A stretch of DNA of 6,022 nt, taken from contig JBFKOL010000273.1 in assembly GCA_041628815.1 (NCBI GenBank), positions 1-6,022 of the forward strand, given 5' to 3'. Of the stretch, positions 1 through 6,022 are shown piece by piece. The stretch's first letter is position 1. The number at the start of each line of letters is the position of its first letter. The notes below the pieces were generated by a model, which saw only the letters and a program-made list of their open reading frames with translations, was not told where the DNA came from and searched no databases. The DNA comes from JBFKOL01 sp041628815. GTDB lineage: Bacteria > Bacteroidota > Bacteroidia > Chitinophagales > Saprospiraceae. The position numbers and the translations under genes are program-made.

Positions 1-743
1 GGCATCATTTTATCAATACCCTTTCCATCCATGACCGGTACAGTGTAGGCAGATTCGAAAAGGATTGTCTCGAAACGCTTGACAAGATCTATATCCACCA
101 AGACATGGCTATTTTAACGGGTGGAACAGGTCTGTATATCCGGGCAGTTTGTGAAGGACTTGACGCGTTTCCGGAGGTTCCCAAGTCCATCGCGCATTAT
201 TATGAAAAGCAGTGGAAGAGCAAAGGGCTTACACCTCTACAGAAAGAATTGTATAAAAAGGATCAATCCTACGCGCGGGTTGTAGATATGTCCAATCCCC
301 AGCGTCTGATAAGAGCTTTATCGGTGATCGAAGCATCGGGTCTGCCTTTTTCCCACTTTCTGAAGCGCTCCAAAGCCTCCCGCCCTTTCAATTCCATACT
401 GATGTGCCTGATGCCTTCACGGGAAAAGCTTTATTCGGATATCAATGCTCGTGTCGATTCCATGGTACGGCGAGGTCTAGAACAAGAAGTGAGATCGCTT
501 TATGCCTACAGGCATCTGAGGAGTCTTCAAACAGTGGGCTACAGGGAATGGATTCCCTTTTTTGAAGGCAAGCAAACCCGCGAAGAGACCATTGACAAAA
601 TAAAACAACATACGCGCAATTATGCCAAGAGGCAGACGACGTGGTTCAGGAACCAGGGAGACTGGCACATGTTCGATCCCTCTGCAAAACGTGACATAGT
701 CAATTTTATTTGTCGAGAAACAGGCTGTAACATACATCTATAA
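1..743 (+). CDS. miaA: tRNA dimethylallyltransferase MiaA, 5'-truncated by the window edge
   Basis: MiaA transfers a dimethylallyl group from DMAPP to N6 of A37 in tRNAs that read codons starting with U (family knowledge). The frame is open from base 3 with no stop, and 246 residues are visible of a usual ~300, so about 55 to 60 N-terminal residues, including the P-loop and the DSRQ motif, lie outside the window. The first visible residues, HHFINTLSIHD, are the family's conserved segment before the insertion domain. GGTGLYIRAV follows at 120-149, NPQRLIRAL at 294-320, SLQTVGYREW at 522-551 and the C-terminal TRNYAKRQTTWFR at 612-650. The ATG at 105 is internal, because conserved family sequence continues upstream of it. 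The C-terminus looks complete, ending in TAA. It is a housekeeping gene; the 94-base gap after it gives no strong reason to place it in one operon with the lipid genes. Identification is near certain. Confidence 0.96.
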   Translation, partial: HHFINTLSIHDRYSVGRFEKDCLETLDKIYIHQDMAILTGGTGLYIRAVCEGLDAFPEVPKSIAHYYEKQWKSKGLTPLQKELYKKDQSYARVVDMSNPQRLIRALSVIEASGLPFSHFLKRSKASRPFNSILMCLMPSREKLYSDINARVDSMVRRGLEQEVRSLYAYRHLRSLQTVGYREWIPFFEGKQTREETIDKIKQHTRNYAKRQTTWFRNQGDWHMFDPSAKRDIVNFICRETGCNIHL

Positions 744-837
744 TGAAAGGCGACAATTTTTGTAGTCCTGTTCTCTGTACTCCGGGTAAAATTTTCGTAT
801 CTAGCGGGAGGCATCAACTACAGCAAGATCATGCGAT

Positions 838-1908
838 ATGGCCGTCAATTCTATAATCACAGGTGTTGGCTCCTATATCCCCTCGAGGGTAATTGACAAC
901 GCTTACTTCGTCGATCACCAGTTTTATACCCGAAAGGGAGAAAAGGTGGTCAAGTCTGCTGAAGCCATTGTACAGAAGCTCCAGGATATTTCGGGCATTC
1001 GCGAACGAAAATATGTCGATAAAAACGACGACACGGCAGCTATGGGTGCCAGAGCGGCCGTCGAGGCCATACGCGCTGCAGGAATTTCTGCAGAAGAGCT
1101 GGATGGCATCATTGTCGCACATAATTTTGGTAATATCCCGCCGGACAGGCGATATGGCGAGGCCATACCCAATTTGGCTGCCACGATAAAAAACCGTCTG
1201 GGCATCAAACAGCACAGATGTTTCGCCTATGACCTCCTCTTCGGATGTCCTGGCTGGATAGAAGGGCTCATTGCTGCCCATCAATATCTCCAAAACGGTA
1301 GCGCCAGGCGGATCCTGGTCATTGGTGTAGAGCTGATATCGAGGCTGCTCGATCCACACGATATGGACAGCATGTTGTTTGGTGACGGCGCCGGAGCTGT
1401 CGTTATGTCTGCAGAGGAGTCTGACAAACCTAAAGGTGTCCTTTGTTATACCACCTATTCACATTGCCTTGAAGAGTTGGATTACCTGAAAATGGGAGAC
1501 TCCAATAAGGTTAAGGGCACTGATTATCAGACTCCTAAAATGCAGGGTCGCATGGTTTACAAGTATGCCGTCACACATATGCCACCTCTGATCTATGAGA
1601 CCCTGGACAAATGCGGAATAGACGTAGCCAACGTTTCCAAATTTCTTTTTCACCAGGCCAATGAAAAGATGATCATGGCGATTGCTGCCAAAATATTTGA
1701 AGAAAAGGGCATACAGGGTGAAATTCAGTCCCTGGTACCTTTCATGGTACAGGAGATAGGCAACTCGTCGGTGGCTACCATCCCGACCATGCTCGACCAA
1801 ATATTGAAAGGCAAACTACCGGGACATGCAATAAAACCCGGAGATCACGTCATCATGGCATCGGTTGGCGCCGGTATGCATTGCAATTGCCTCTTGTATA
1901 CTTTTTAA
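838..1908 (+). CDS. 3-oxoacyl-ACP synthase III (KAS III/FabH-type) condensing enzyme
   Basis: A 356-residue thiolase-fold protein of the KAS III group, which condenses an acyl-CoA primer with malonyl-ACP in the cytoplasm (family knowledge). The Cys-His-Asn triad is visible: Cys137 in FGCPGW, His272 in FHQAN and Asn309 in GNSSVATIPT, with spacing close to E. coli FabH (112, 244, 274). FGDGAGAVV at 181-189 and the C-terminal SVGAGMHCN (342-350) are further family blocks. It is about 40 residues longer than FabH; part of this is an insertion near residues 25-50, before SGIRERKYV. I associate this long form with Bacteroidota. The start is the only in-frame ATG, GTG or TTG after a stop at 802-804, and no Shine-Dalgarno sequence is at the usual distance. 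The acyl-CoA dehydrogenase begins 10 bases downstream, so the two are probably co-transcribed. Whether it starts housekeeping fatty acid synthesis or uses longer acyl-CoAs cannot be read from sequence; an OleA-like or other condensing role is possible but less likely. Confidence 0.9.
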   Translation: MAVNSIITGVGSYIPSRVIDNAYFVDHQFYTRKGEKVVKSAEAIVQKLQDISGIRERKYVDKNDDTAAMGARAAVEAIRAAGISAEELDGIIVAHNFGNIPPDRRYGEAIPNLAATIKNRLGIKQHRCFAYDLLFGCPGWIEGLIAAHQYLQNGSARRILVIGVELISRLLDPHDMDSMLFGDGAGAVVMSAEESDKPKGVLCYTTYSHCLEELDYLKMGDSNKVKGTDYQTPKMQGRMVYKYAVTHMPPLIYETLDKCGIDVANVSKFLFHQANEKMIMAIAAKIFEEKGIQGEIQSLVPFMVQEIGNSSVATIPTMLDQILKGKLPGHAIKPGDHVIMASVGAGMHCNCLLYTF

Positions 1909-1918
1909 CTACGAAAAG

Positions 1919-3079
1919 ATGGATTTCACACTGAGTGATGATCACAAGATGATCAGGGATTCGACGCGCGAATTTGCCCAGCAAGTTTTAAAACCCGGTG
2001 TTATCCAACGAGACAGCAATGGCTCCTACCCTGCGGAAGAAGTACACGCTATGGCCGAACTGGGATTTTTCGGTATCCTCGTGGATGCGGAATACGGGGG
2101 AAGTGGTCTGGATTATATTTCATATGCCCTGATCATGGAAGAATTGTCTAAGGTGGATAATTCGTGTTCTGTCATTATATCGGCTCATAACAGTCTCGTC
2201 TGCTGGGGAATACAGGGATATGCCAATGAAGAATTGAAAAAAGCATATCTCCCCAGGCTGGCCGCAGGTGAGTATATTGGAGCCTTTTGCCTGTCTGAGC
2301 CAGGGGCCGGATCAGATGCGACCAATCAGAAAACAACCGCAGTCGATCGCGGCGATCACTATCTGCTCAATGGGACTAAGAACTGGATCACTAATGGAAA
2401 AAAGGCATCGGTTTATGTTGTAATTGCACAAACCGATGTTACTGCAGGACACCGGGGCATCAATGCTTTCGTTGTAGATGCCAATACCAAAGGTGTCTCA
2501 ACAGGTATCAAAGAAGATAAACTCGGTATCCGGTCTTCCGATACCTGTACGGTCATGTTCCAGGACGTGGTAGTGCCAAAAATGAACAGATTGGGTCCCG
2601 AAGGCTTTGGGTTTAAATATGCGTTGAAAACTCTGGACGGAGGACGTATCGGCATCGCCGCACAAGCTCTTGGTATTGCTTCGGGGTCATACGAATTGGC
2701 ACGCAGTTATGCAGCTGAAAGGCAAACCTTCGGAAAACCGATCAATCAGCATCAGGCCATAGCTTTCAAGCTTGCAGATATGGCCACTCGTATAGAATGT
2801 GGCAGGATGCTGCTGCACCGTGCCGCATGGATGAAAGACCAGGACTTGGATATCAACAGGGTCGCAGCCATGGCCAAGCTTTATTGTTCAGAAGCGGCAA
2901 TGGAAATCGCCACGGAGGCCGTTCAGATTCACGGGGGCTATGGATTTGTCAAGGAATACCATGTGGAGCGCCTAATGCGCGATGCGAAGATCACCCAAAT
3001 CTATGAAGGCACCTCCGAAATACAACGATTGGTCATTTCTAGAAGCCTGAATTTGGGAGACCCTTATCTGCCGGTCTGA
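1919..3079 (+). CDS. acyl-CoA dehydrogenase (short/medium-chain type)
   Basis: A FAD flavoenzyme that oxidises acyl-CoA to trans-2-enoyl-CoA and passes electrons to electron-transfer flavoprotein (family knowledge). The 386-residue length is normal. The N-terminal helical domain begins at DFTLSDDHKMIRD. The first family signature is CLSEPGAGSDATN (124-136), followed by the middle beta domain with NGTKNWITNG (151-160). In the C-terminal domain, RQTFGKPI (268-275) precedes the second signature, QIHGGYGF to the Asp at 355. Glu363 in IYEGTSEIQR is at the position of the catalytic base of the short- and medium-chain enzymes. I chose the ATG at 1919 because the alignable protein begins there; a TTG at 1865 would add 18 unconserved-looking residues and overlap the KAS III gene. 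The gap to that gene is 10 bases, with only the purine run GAAAAG before the start. No etfA or etfB is in the window. Chain-length preference is not determined; butyryl-CoA-type is plausible. Class assignment is near certain. Confidence 0.95.
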   Translation: MDFTLSDDHKMIRDSTREFAQQVLKPGVIQRDSNGSYPAEEVHAMAELGFFGILVDAEYGGSGLDYISYALIMEELSKVDNSCSVIISAHNSLVCWGIQGYANEELKKAYLPRLAAGEYIGAFCLSEPGAGSDATNQKTTAVDRGDHYLLNGTKNWITNGKKASVYVVIAQTDVTAGHRGINAFVVDANTKGVSTGIKEDKLGIRSSDTCTVMFQDVVVPKMNRLGPEGFGFKYALKTLDGGRIGIAAQALGIASGSYELARSYAAERQTFGKPINQHQAIAFKLADMATRIECGRMLLHRAAWMKDQDLDINRVAAMAKLYCSEAAMEIATEAVQIHGGYGFVKEYHVERLMRDAKITQIYEGTSEIQRLVISRSLNLGDPYLPV

Positions 3080-3139
3080 AAAAGAAAACTGAACTCCGGC
3101 TTCTCAAATTACAGGGAATTCAGAATTTGATTTCGTTGC

Positions 3140-3166
3140 ATGGAGATCTCCTGCAAGGGTCTCCAT
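3140..3166 (+). terminator. terminator-like hairpin after the acyl-CoA dehydrogenase gene
   Basis: ATGGAGATCT (3140-3149) pairs with GGGTCTCCAT (3157-3166) over 10 positions, two of them G-U in RNA, leaving a 7-base loop. The following bases are AAATTTTGTTGT, which is T-rich but not a clean T run. It lies 60 bases after the dehydrogenase stop and about 60 before the ligase start. It could end or attenuate the upstream transcript, or be a processing hairpin in a longer operon. The pairing is seen; the function is inferred. Confidence 0.35.
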
Positions 3167-3226
3167 AAATTTTGTTGTAAAAAATGCTATGTTTCGCTAC
3201 GAGTGTGATTATGAAATGAATTGACT

Positions 3227-4774
3227 ATGTTAAACCTTTCTGTCTTATTGGAGGCTTCGGCCTCAAAATATCCCGGCAAAGCAGCCTTTACCTTTGGTAA
3301 AACTACCCTGACTTATGCCCAGGTCAATGCTGCTTCCAACCAGGTTGCCAACGGGCTTAGATCTAAAGGGATTCTGCGAGGAGATAAGGTCGGCCTGAGC
3401 TGCCTAAATCTCCCATACTTTCCTATAATCTACTACGGCATACTAAAAGCGGGGGCAGCTGTCGTGCCTCTGAGCGTCCTTTTGAAAGAAGATGAAATAG
3501 CCTATCACCTGACCGACAGTGAGGCCAAGGCTTATTTTTGTTTCGAAGGAACTCCTGAACTGCCAATGGGCAAAATGGGGCAGGCGGGATTCCAATGGGC
3601 CAAGGGATGTGAGCATATGTACATGATCACAGCCAATCCCGAAGGGCCTTCACCTATAGAAGGAATACCCACACTGGGGACCCTCATGTCAGGACAATCC
3701 TCGAAGTGCGAATCTGAGCGTACCGGTGCCGACGATACGGCCGTCATCATATACACCTCCGGTACCACCGGGCGTCCAAAAGGCGCCGAGCTCACCCATT
3801 CGAATCTATTGATCAATGCAAAGATCGCCACGGACCTGTTCAATATGAACGCCGAGGATACAACCTTGATCGTACTACCACTATTCCACATCTTTGCTAT
3901 GACCTGCCTCATGAATGCAGGGGTTTACCGGGGAGCACATTCTATATTACTGCCGAGGTTTGATGCAGAGTCGGTCTTTGGCCTCCTGGAAAAACATGAA
4001 GTAACCGTATTTGCCGGGGTTCCTACCATGTACTGGGGTTTGCTAAATTATAAGGAAGACAAGTTTGACTATGAAAAAATTTCGTCCAATCTCAGGATGG
4101 CCGCTTCCGGGGGAGCAGCACTGCCCGTCCAGGTCTTGCACGATTTCCAGGACAGGTTCAATGTCCCCATTCTCGAAGGATATGGTATGTCCGAAGGTTC
4201 ACCCATCGTCACCTTTAATCAACTGGATACAGGTACCAAACCGGGATCCATAGGTACACCCGTGTGGGGTGTAGAAGTGAAACTGGTGGATGACCAGGGC
4301 AACGAGGTGCCGGACGGTGAAAAGGGAGAACTATGGTATCGCGGCCACAACGTCATGAAGGGATACTATAAAAAACCAGAGGCCAACGCCAAAACCCTCA
4401 CCGACGGATGGTTACACTCCGGCGATGTGGCGGTACGGGATGAAGATGGTTTTTACTATATCGTCGACCGCACCAAAGATATGATTATCAGGGGTGGACT
4501 CAATGTCTATCCGAGAGAAGTGGAAGAAGTCATGATCAAACACCCTGATGTATCACTTGTCGCAGTAATAGGTATTCCGGATGAAAAAATGGGAGAAGAG
4601 ATCAAGGCTTTTGTGGTCAAAAACCCAGGTGCTCGCGTGACAGAAAAAGAACTCATGGATTATACAAGATCCAAATTAGCCGCTTACAAATATCCCCGCA
4701 TCGTGGAATTTGTCGATACGCTGCCAATGAGCGCCACAGGAAAGATTCTGAAAAAAGAACTTAGAAAACTATAG
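3227..4774 (+). CDS. long-chain fatty acid-CoA ligase (AMP-forming)
   Basis: A member of the adenylate-forming (ANL) superfamily, which activates a carboxylate with ATP to an acyl-adenylate and then forms the CoA thioester (family knowledge). It has 515 residues, the usual size for LcfB/FadD-like ligases. The P-loop-like motif is YTSGTTGRPKG (176-186). GYGMSEGSP (318-326) carries the Mg/ATP-contacting Glu323, with Ser where Thr is common. GWLHSGD (394-400) contains the ribose-binding Asp, and DRTKDMIIRGG (414-424) is the hinge. The C-terminal MSATGKILKKEL (501-512) holds the catalytic Lys506. I chose the ATG at 3227 over a TTG two codons earlier; an in-frame stop at 3212-3214 limits further extension. 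The next gene starts 4 bases after its TAG stop, which implies one transcript and a shared acyl-CoA pathway. Fatty acid is the likely substrate, from overall resemblance and neighbours; an aryl or other medium-chain acid cannot be excluded. Confidence 0.93.
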   Translation: MLNLSVLLEASASKYPGKAAFTFGKTTLTYAQVNAASNQVANGLRSKGILRGDKVGLSCLNLPYFPIIYYGILKAGAAVVPLSVLLKEDEIAYHLTDSEAKAYFCFEGTPELPMGKMGQAGFQWAKGCEHMYMITANPEGPSPIEGIPTLGTLMSGQSSKCESERTGADDTAVIIYTSGTTGRPKGAELTHSNLLINAKIATDLFNMNAEDTTLIVLPLFHIFAMTCLMNAGVYRGAHSILLPRFDAESVFGLLEKHEVTVFAGVPTMYWGLLNYKEDKFDYEKISSNLRMAASGGAALPVQVLHDFQDRFNVPILEGYGMSEGSPIVTFNQLDTGTKPGSIGTPVWGVEVKLVDDQGNEVPDGEKGELWYRGHNVMKGYYKKPEANAKTLTDGWLHSGDVAVRDEDGFYYIVDRTKDMIIRGGLNVYPREVEEVMIKHPDVSLVAVIGIPDEKMGEEIKAFVVKNPGARVTEKELMDYTRSKLAAYKYPRIVEFVDTLPMSATGKILKKELRKL

Positions 4775-4778
4775 CGTC

Positions 4779-5681
4779 ATGTCCGGTTTAGAGATCAGGA
4801 AAACAGCTGTTATCGGAGCGGGTACCATGGGCAATGGCATTGCACATATCTTAGCCATGCACGGATATTCTACCATAATGACGGATATCAACACTGAAGC
4901 ATTGGAAAGAGGACTCGACACCATCAGTAAAAACCTTGGAAGAATGAAGGCCAGGGAAAAAATTGATGAGGCCGTCGTAGCCTCAACCCTGCAGAACATC
5001 CGGACCACCACTTCCCTGACAGAAGCGGTCGCAGGATCCGACATCGTCATAGAAGCGGCCACAGAAGATGAACTTATCAAATCGGAAATCTTTCGCACCA
5101 TCGATGCTGCGGCACAAGATCGCTGCATTCTCGCTACCAACACATCGTCCATCTCTATCACGAAACTGGCAGCCATAACATCAAGGCCGGAAAAGGTCAT
5201 TGGTATGCATTTCTTCAATCCCGTCCCAGTCATGAAGCTCGTAGAGGTAATCAAGGGTTTTTCTACCAGCCAGGAGGTTAGCGACGCAGTGATGTCCCTC
5301 TCCCGGAAATTGGGTAAGACGCCCGTAGAAGTGAACGATTTCCCCGGGTTTGTTTCAAACCGGATTCTGATGCCCATGATCAACGAAGCCATTTTCACTC
5401 TATCGGAAGGAGTCGCAGGAGTCGCTGAGATCGATGAAGTAATGAAACTGGGTATGGCACACCCAATGGGCCCCCTCCTGTTAGCCGATTTCATTGGTCT
5501 TGATGTCTGTCTTCATATAATGAAGGTACTGCACGATGGTTTTGGACAGCCCAAGTATGCACCGGCATTGTTGCTGGTGAAAATGGTGGCGGCGGGCCAG
5601 CTGGGAAGAAAATCGGGTAGCGGGTTTTACGATTACACCGCCGACCCAAGGGCACCATCCGTGGCACGGAATTTTGTTTGA
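4779..5681 (+). CDS. 3-hydroxyacyl-CoA dehydrogenase (3-hydroxybutyryl-CoA dehydrogenase type)
   Basis: A soluble NAD(P)-dependent enzyme that interconverts 3-hydroxyacyl-CoA and 3-ketoacyl-CoA (family knowledge). It is a stand-alone 300-residue protein, not fused to an enoyl-CoA hydratase as in FadB. The N-terminal Rossmann fold opens with GAGTMG (13-18), and Asp36 in MTDIN ends the second strand, as expected for NAD preference. Ser123, His144 (HFFNPVP), Glu156 (KLVEVI) and Asn194 (GFVSNRI) have exactly the spacing of human HADH residues 137, 158, 170 and 208. The family signature runs from Asp187 to Gly211 in the C-terminal dimerisation domain, and GRKSGSGFYDY (276-286) is the usual end block. 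It starts 4 bases after the ligase stop, so the two genes are very likely co-transcribed and perhaps translationally coupled. A role in beta-oxidation or in butyrate/polyester-type reactions is possible; class assignment is near certain. Confidence 0.95.
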   Translation: MSGLEIRKTAVIGAGTMGNGIAHILAMHGYSTIMTDINTEALERGLDTISKNLGRMKAREKIDEAVVASTLQNIRTTTSLTEAVAGSDIVIEAATEDELIKSEIFRTIDAAAQDRCILATNTSSISITKLAAITSRPEKVIGMHFFNPVPVMKLVEVIKGFSTSQEVSDAVMSLSRKLGKTPVEVNDFPGFVSNRILMPMINEAIFTLSEGVAGVAEIDEVMKLGMAHPMGPLLLADFIGLDVCLHIMKVLHDGFGQPKYAPALLLVKMVAAGQLGRKSGSGFYDYTADPRAPSVARNFV

Positions 5682-5816
5682 ATCTTGGATTAAACTAAGG
5701 CTCCGCCCGGACTTCCATTTCAAGTTCGTTACATTGGCAAGAGGATCTTACAATCTTGATCAATACCTTTTACACGGAACGGACGGCAGGTCGAAATGGT
5801 TATTTCATTGTATTTT

Positions 5817-5831
5817 GTAATTATGAATTAC
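5817..5831. repeat. 6-bp perfect inverted repeat around a candidate start codon
   Basis: GTAATT (5817-5822) and AATTAC (5826-5831) are perfect inverted copies separated only by ATG, the proposed start of the LolA-like gene. A 3-base loop is tight for a hairpin, and the arms are A/T-rich, so chance is likely. If it does form in mRNA it would hide this ATG and favour the next in-frame ATG at 5835. Confidence 0.3.
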
Positions 5832-6022
5832 TTTATGATTAAACCGTTTTTTCTAAGTGTGCTTATTTCCTTTGTCTTTCTTACCGGGATGATTTCGGCA
5901 TTTGCCCAGTCGGCACAAAACCCCGCCACAGAAATAATCAGAAAATCCGATGAAAAGGTCCGCGGTGCTTCGAGTCGAGGTGAGCTTAAGATGTCCATCA
6001 TCAGGCCATCCTGGACCAGGGA
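5823..6022 (+). CDS. LolA-like outer membrane lipoprotein-sorting family protein, 3'-truncated
   Basis: The frame stays open to the right edge, giving 66 codons plus two bases. Residues 1-28 form a signal peptide: a short N-region with Lys7, a hydrophobic core from about residue 9 to 24, and AFA at 26-28 as a likely signal peptidase I site before Gln29. No lipobox Cys is seen, so the product should be periplasmic and soluble. The mature start, with ATEIIRKSDEKVRG then MSIIRPSWTR, matches from memory the opening of the LolA-like 'outer membrane lipoprotein-sorting protein' family, whose members often accompany MMPL/RND or ABC exporters. In-frame ATGs at 5796, 5823 and 5835 all precede the core; 5835 gives the most typical short N-region, 5823 is a compromise, and the limit is a stop at 5757-5759. 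The 141-base gap before it (5682-5822) shows no clear promoter or terminator. The signal peptide is well supported; the family call rests on about 35 mature residues. Confidence 0.68.
   Translation, partial: MNYFMIKPFFLSVLISFVFLTGMISAFAQSAQNPATEIIRKSDEKVRGASSRGELKMSIIRPSWTR

Noticed and set aside
753..765. Possible terminator after miaA around ACAATTTTTGT
   Set aside because: Only a 4-base A/T-rich stem with a 3-base loop; not a credible terminator.
757..797. TTTTTG (757-762) and TAAAATTTTC (787-796) as a Bacteroidota-type promoter before the KAS III gene
   Set aside because: The downstream element fits TAnnTTTG at only 4 of 6 fixed positions and the spacing (24 bases) is slightly long; not good enough to annotate.
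806..811. GGGAGG as a Shine-Dalgarno sequence for the KAS III gene
   Set aside because: It ends 26 bases before the ATG, too far, and no in-frame start codon lies closer to it.
829..1359. 176-residue open frame on the - strand
   Set aside because: It is opposite the KAS III gene, with no recognisable motif; explained as a shadow.
1865..1918. TTG at 1865 as an upstream start for the acyl-CoA dehydrogenase
   Set aside because: It would overlap the end of the KAS III gene by 44 bases and add 18 residues that do not look like the family; the ATG at 1919 matches the usual N-terminus.
3171..3195. TATGTTTC (3188-3195) as a Bacteroidota -7 element before the ligase gene
   Set aside because: It fits 5 of 6 fixed positions, but the nearest TTTG (3171-3174) is only 13 bases upstream, short of the expected ~17-23.
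4769..5494. 241-residue open frame on the - strand
   Set aside because: It lies opposite the well-supported 3-hydroxyacyl-CoA dehydrogenase gene and shows no recognisable domain; a shadow of that gene's codon pattern.
5756..5763. Palindrome TTGATCAA and nearby short inverted matches (CAAGA/TCTTG) in the 5682-5822 gap
   Set aside because: Too short and isolated to distinguish from chance; no T run for a terminator and no second copy for an operator.

Overview
The window looks like an ordinary chromosomal stretch of a Gram-negative member of the Bacteroidota. Three things point there. The MiaA sequence has the HHFINTLSIHD and GGTGLYIRAVCEGLD pattern usual in that phylum. The long KAS III-type enzyme has a form I associate with Bacteroidota. 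None of the start codons has a well-placed Shine-Dalgarno sequence. A LolA-like envelope protein at the right edge fits a two-membrane cell. Assignment below phylum level cannot be supported from this sequence.

All recognised genes are on the + strand. From left to right they are: the 3' four-fifths of miaA (tRNA modification, cut by the left edge); a 94-base gap; a 356-residue ketoacyl-ACP synthase III-type condensing enzyme; after 10 bases an acyl-CoA dehydrogenase (386 residues); a 139- to 147-base gap with a hairpin; an AMP-forming long-chain acyl-CoA ligase (515 residues); after only 4 bases a 3-hydroxyacyl-CoA dehydrogenase (300 residues); a 141-base gap; and the first 66 codons of a secreted LolA-like protein that runs off the right edge. 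There is no gene-free stretch above 300 bases, and I see no RNA gene, mobile element, CRISPR array or long repeat.

The four central genes form an acyl-CoA gene set. The ligase would activate a free fatty acid to acyl-CoA, the dehydrogenase would make the trans-2-enoyl-CoA, and the 3-hydroxyacyl-CoA dehydrogenase would interconvert 3-hydroxyacyl- and 3-ketoacyl-CoA. Enoyl-CoA hydratase and thiolase are not in the window. The only carbon-carbon bond enzyme present is the KAS III-type protein, so the set could serve plain beta-oxidation with the missing steps encoded elsewhere, or could link acyl-CoA to lipid synthesis. All catalytic residues I could check are present.

I found no clear sign of a previously undescribed system. 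The points most worth a second look are the pairing of a KAS III-type enzyme with beta-oxidation enzymes, and the LolA-like envelope gene directly downstream.
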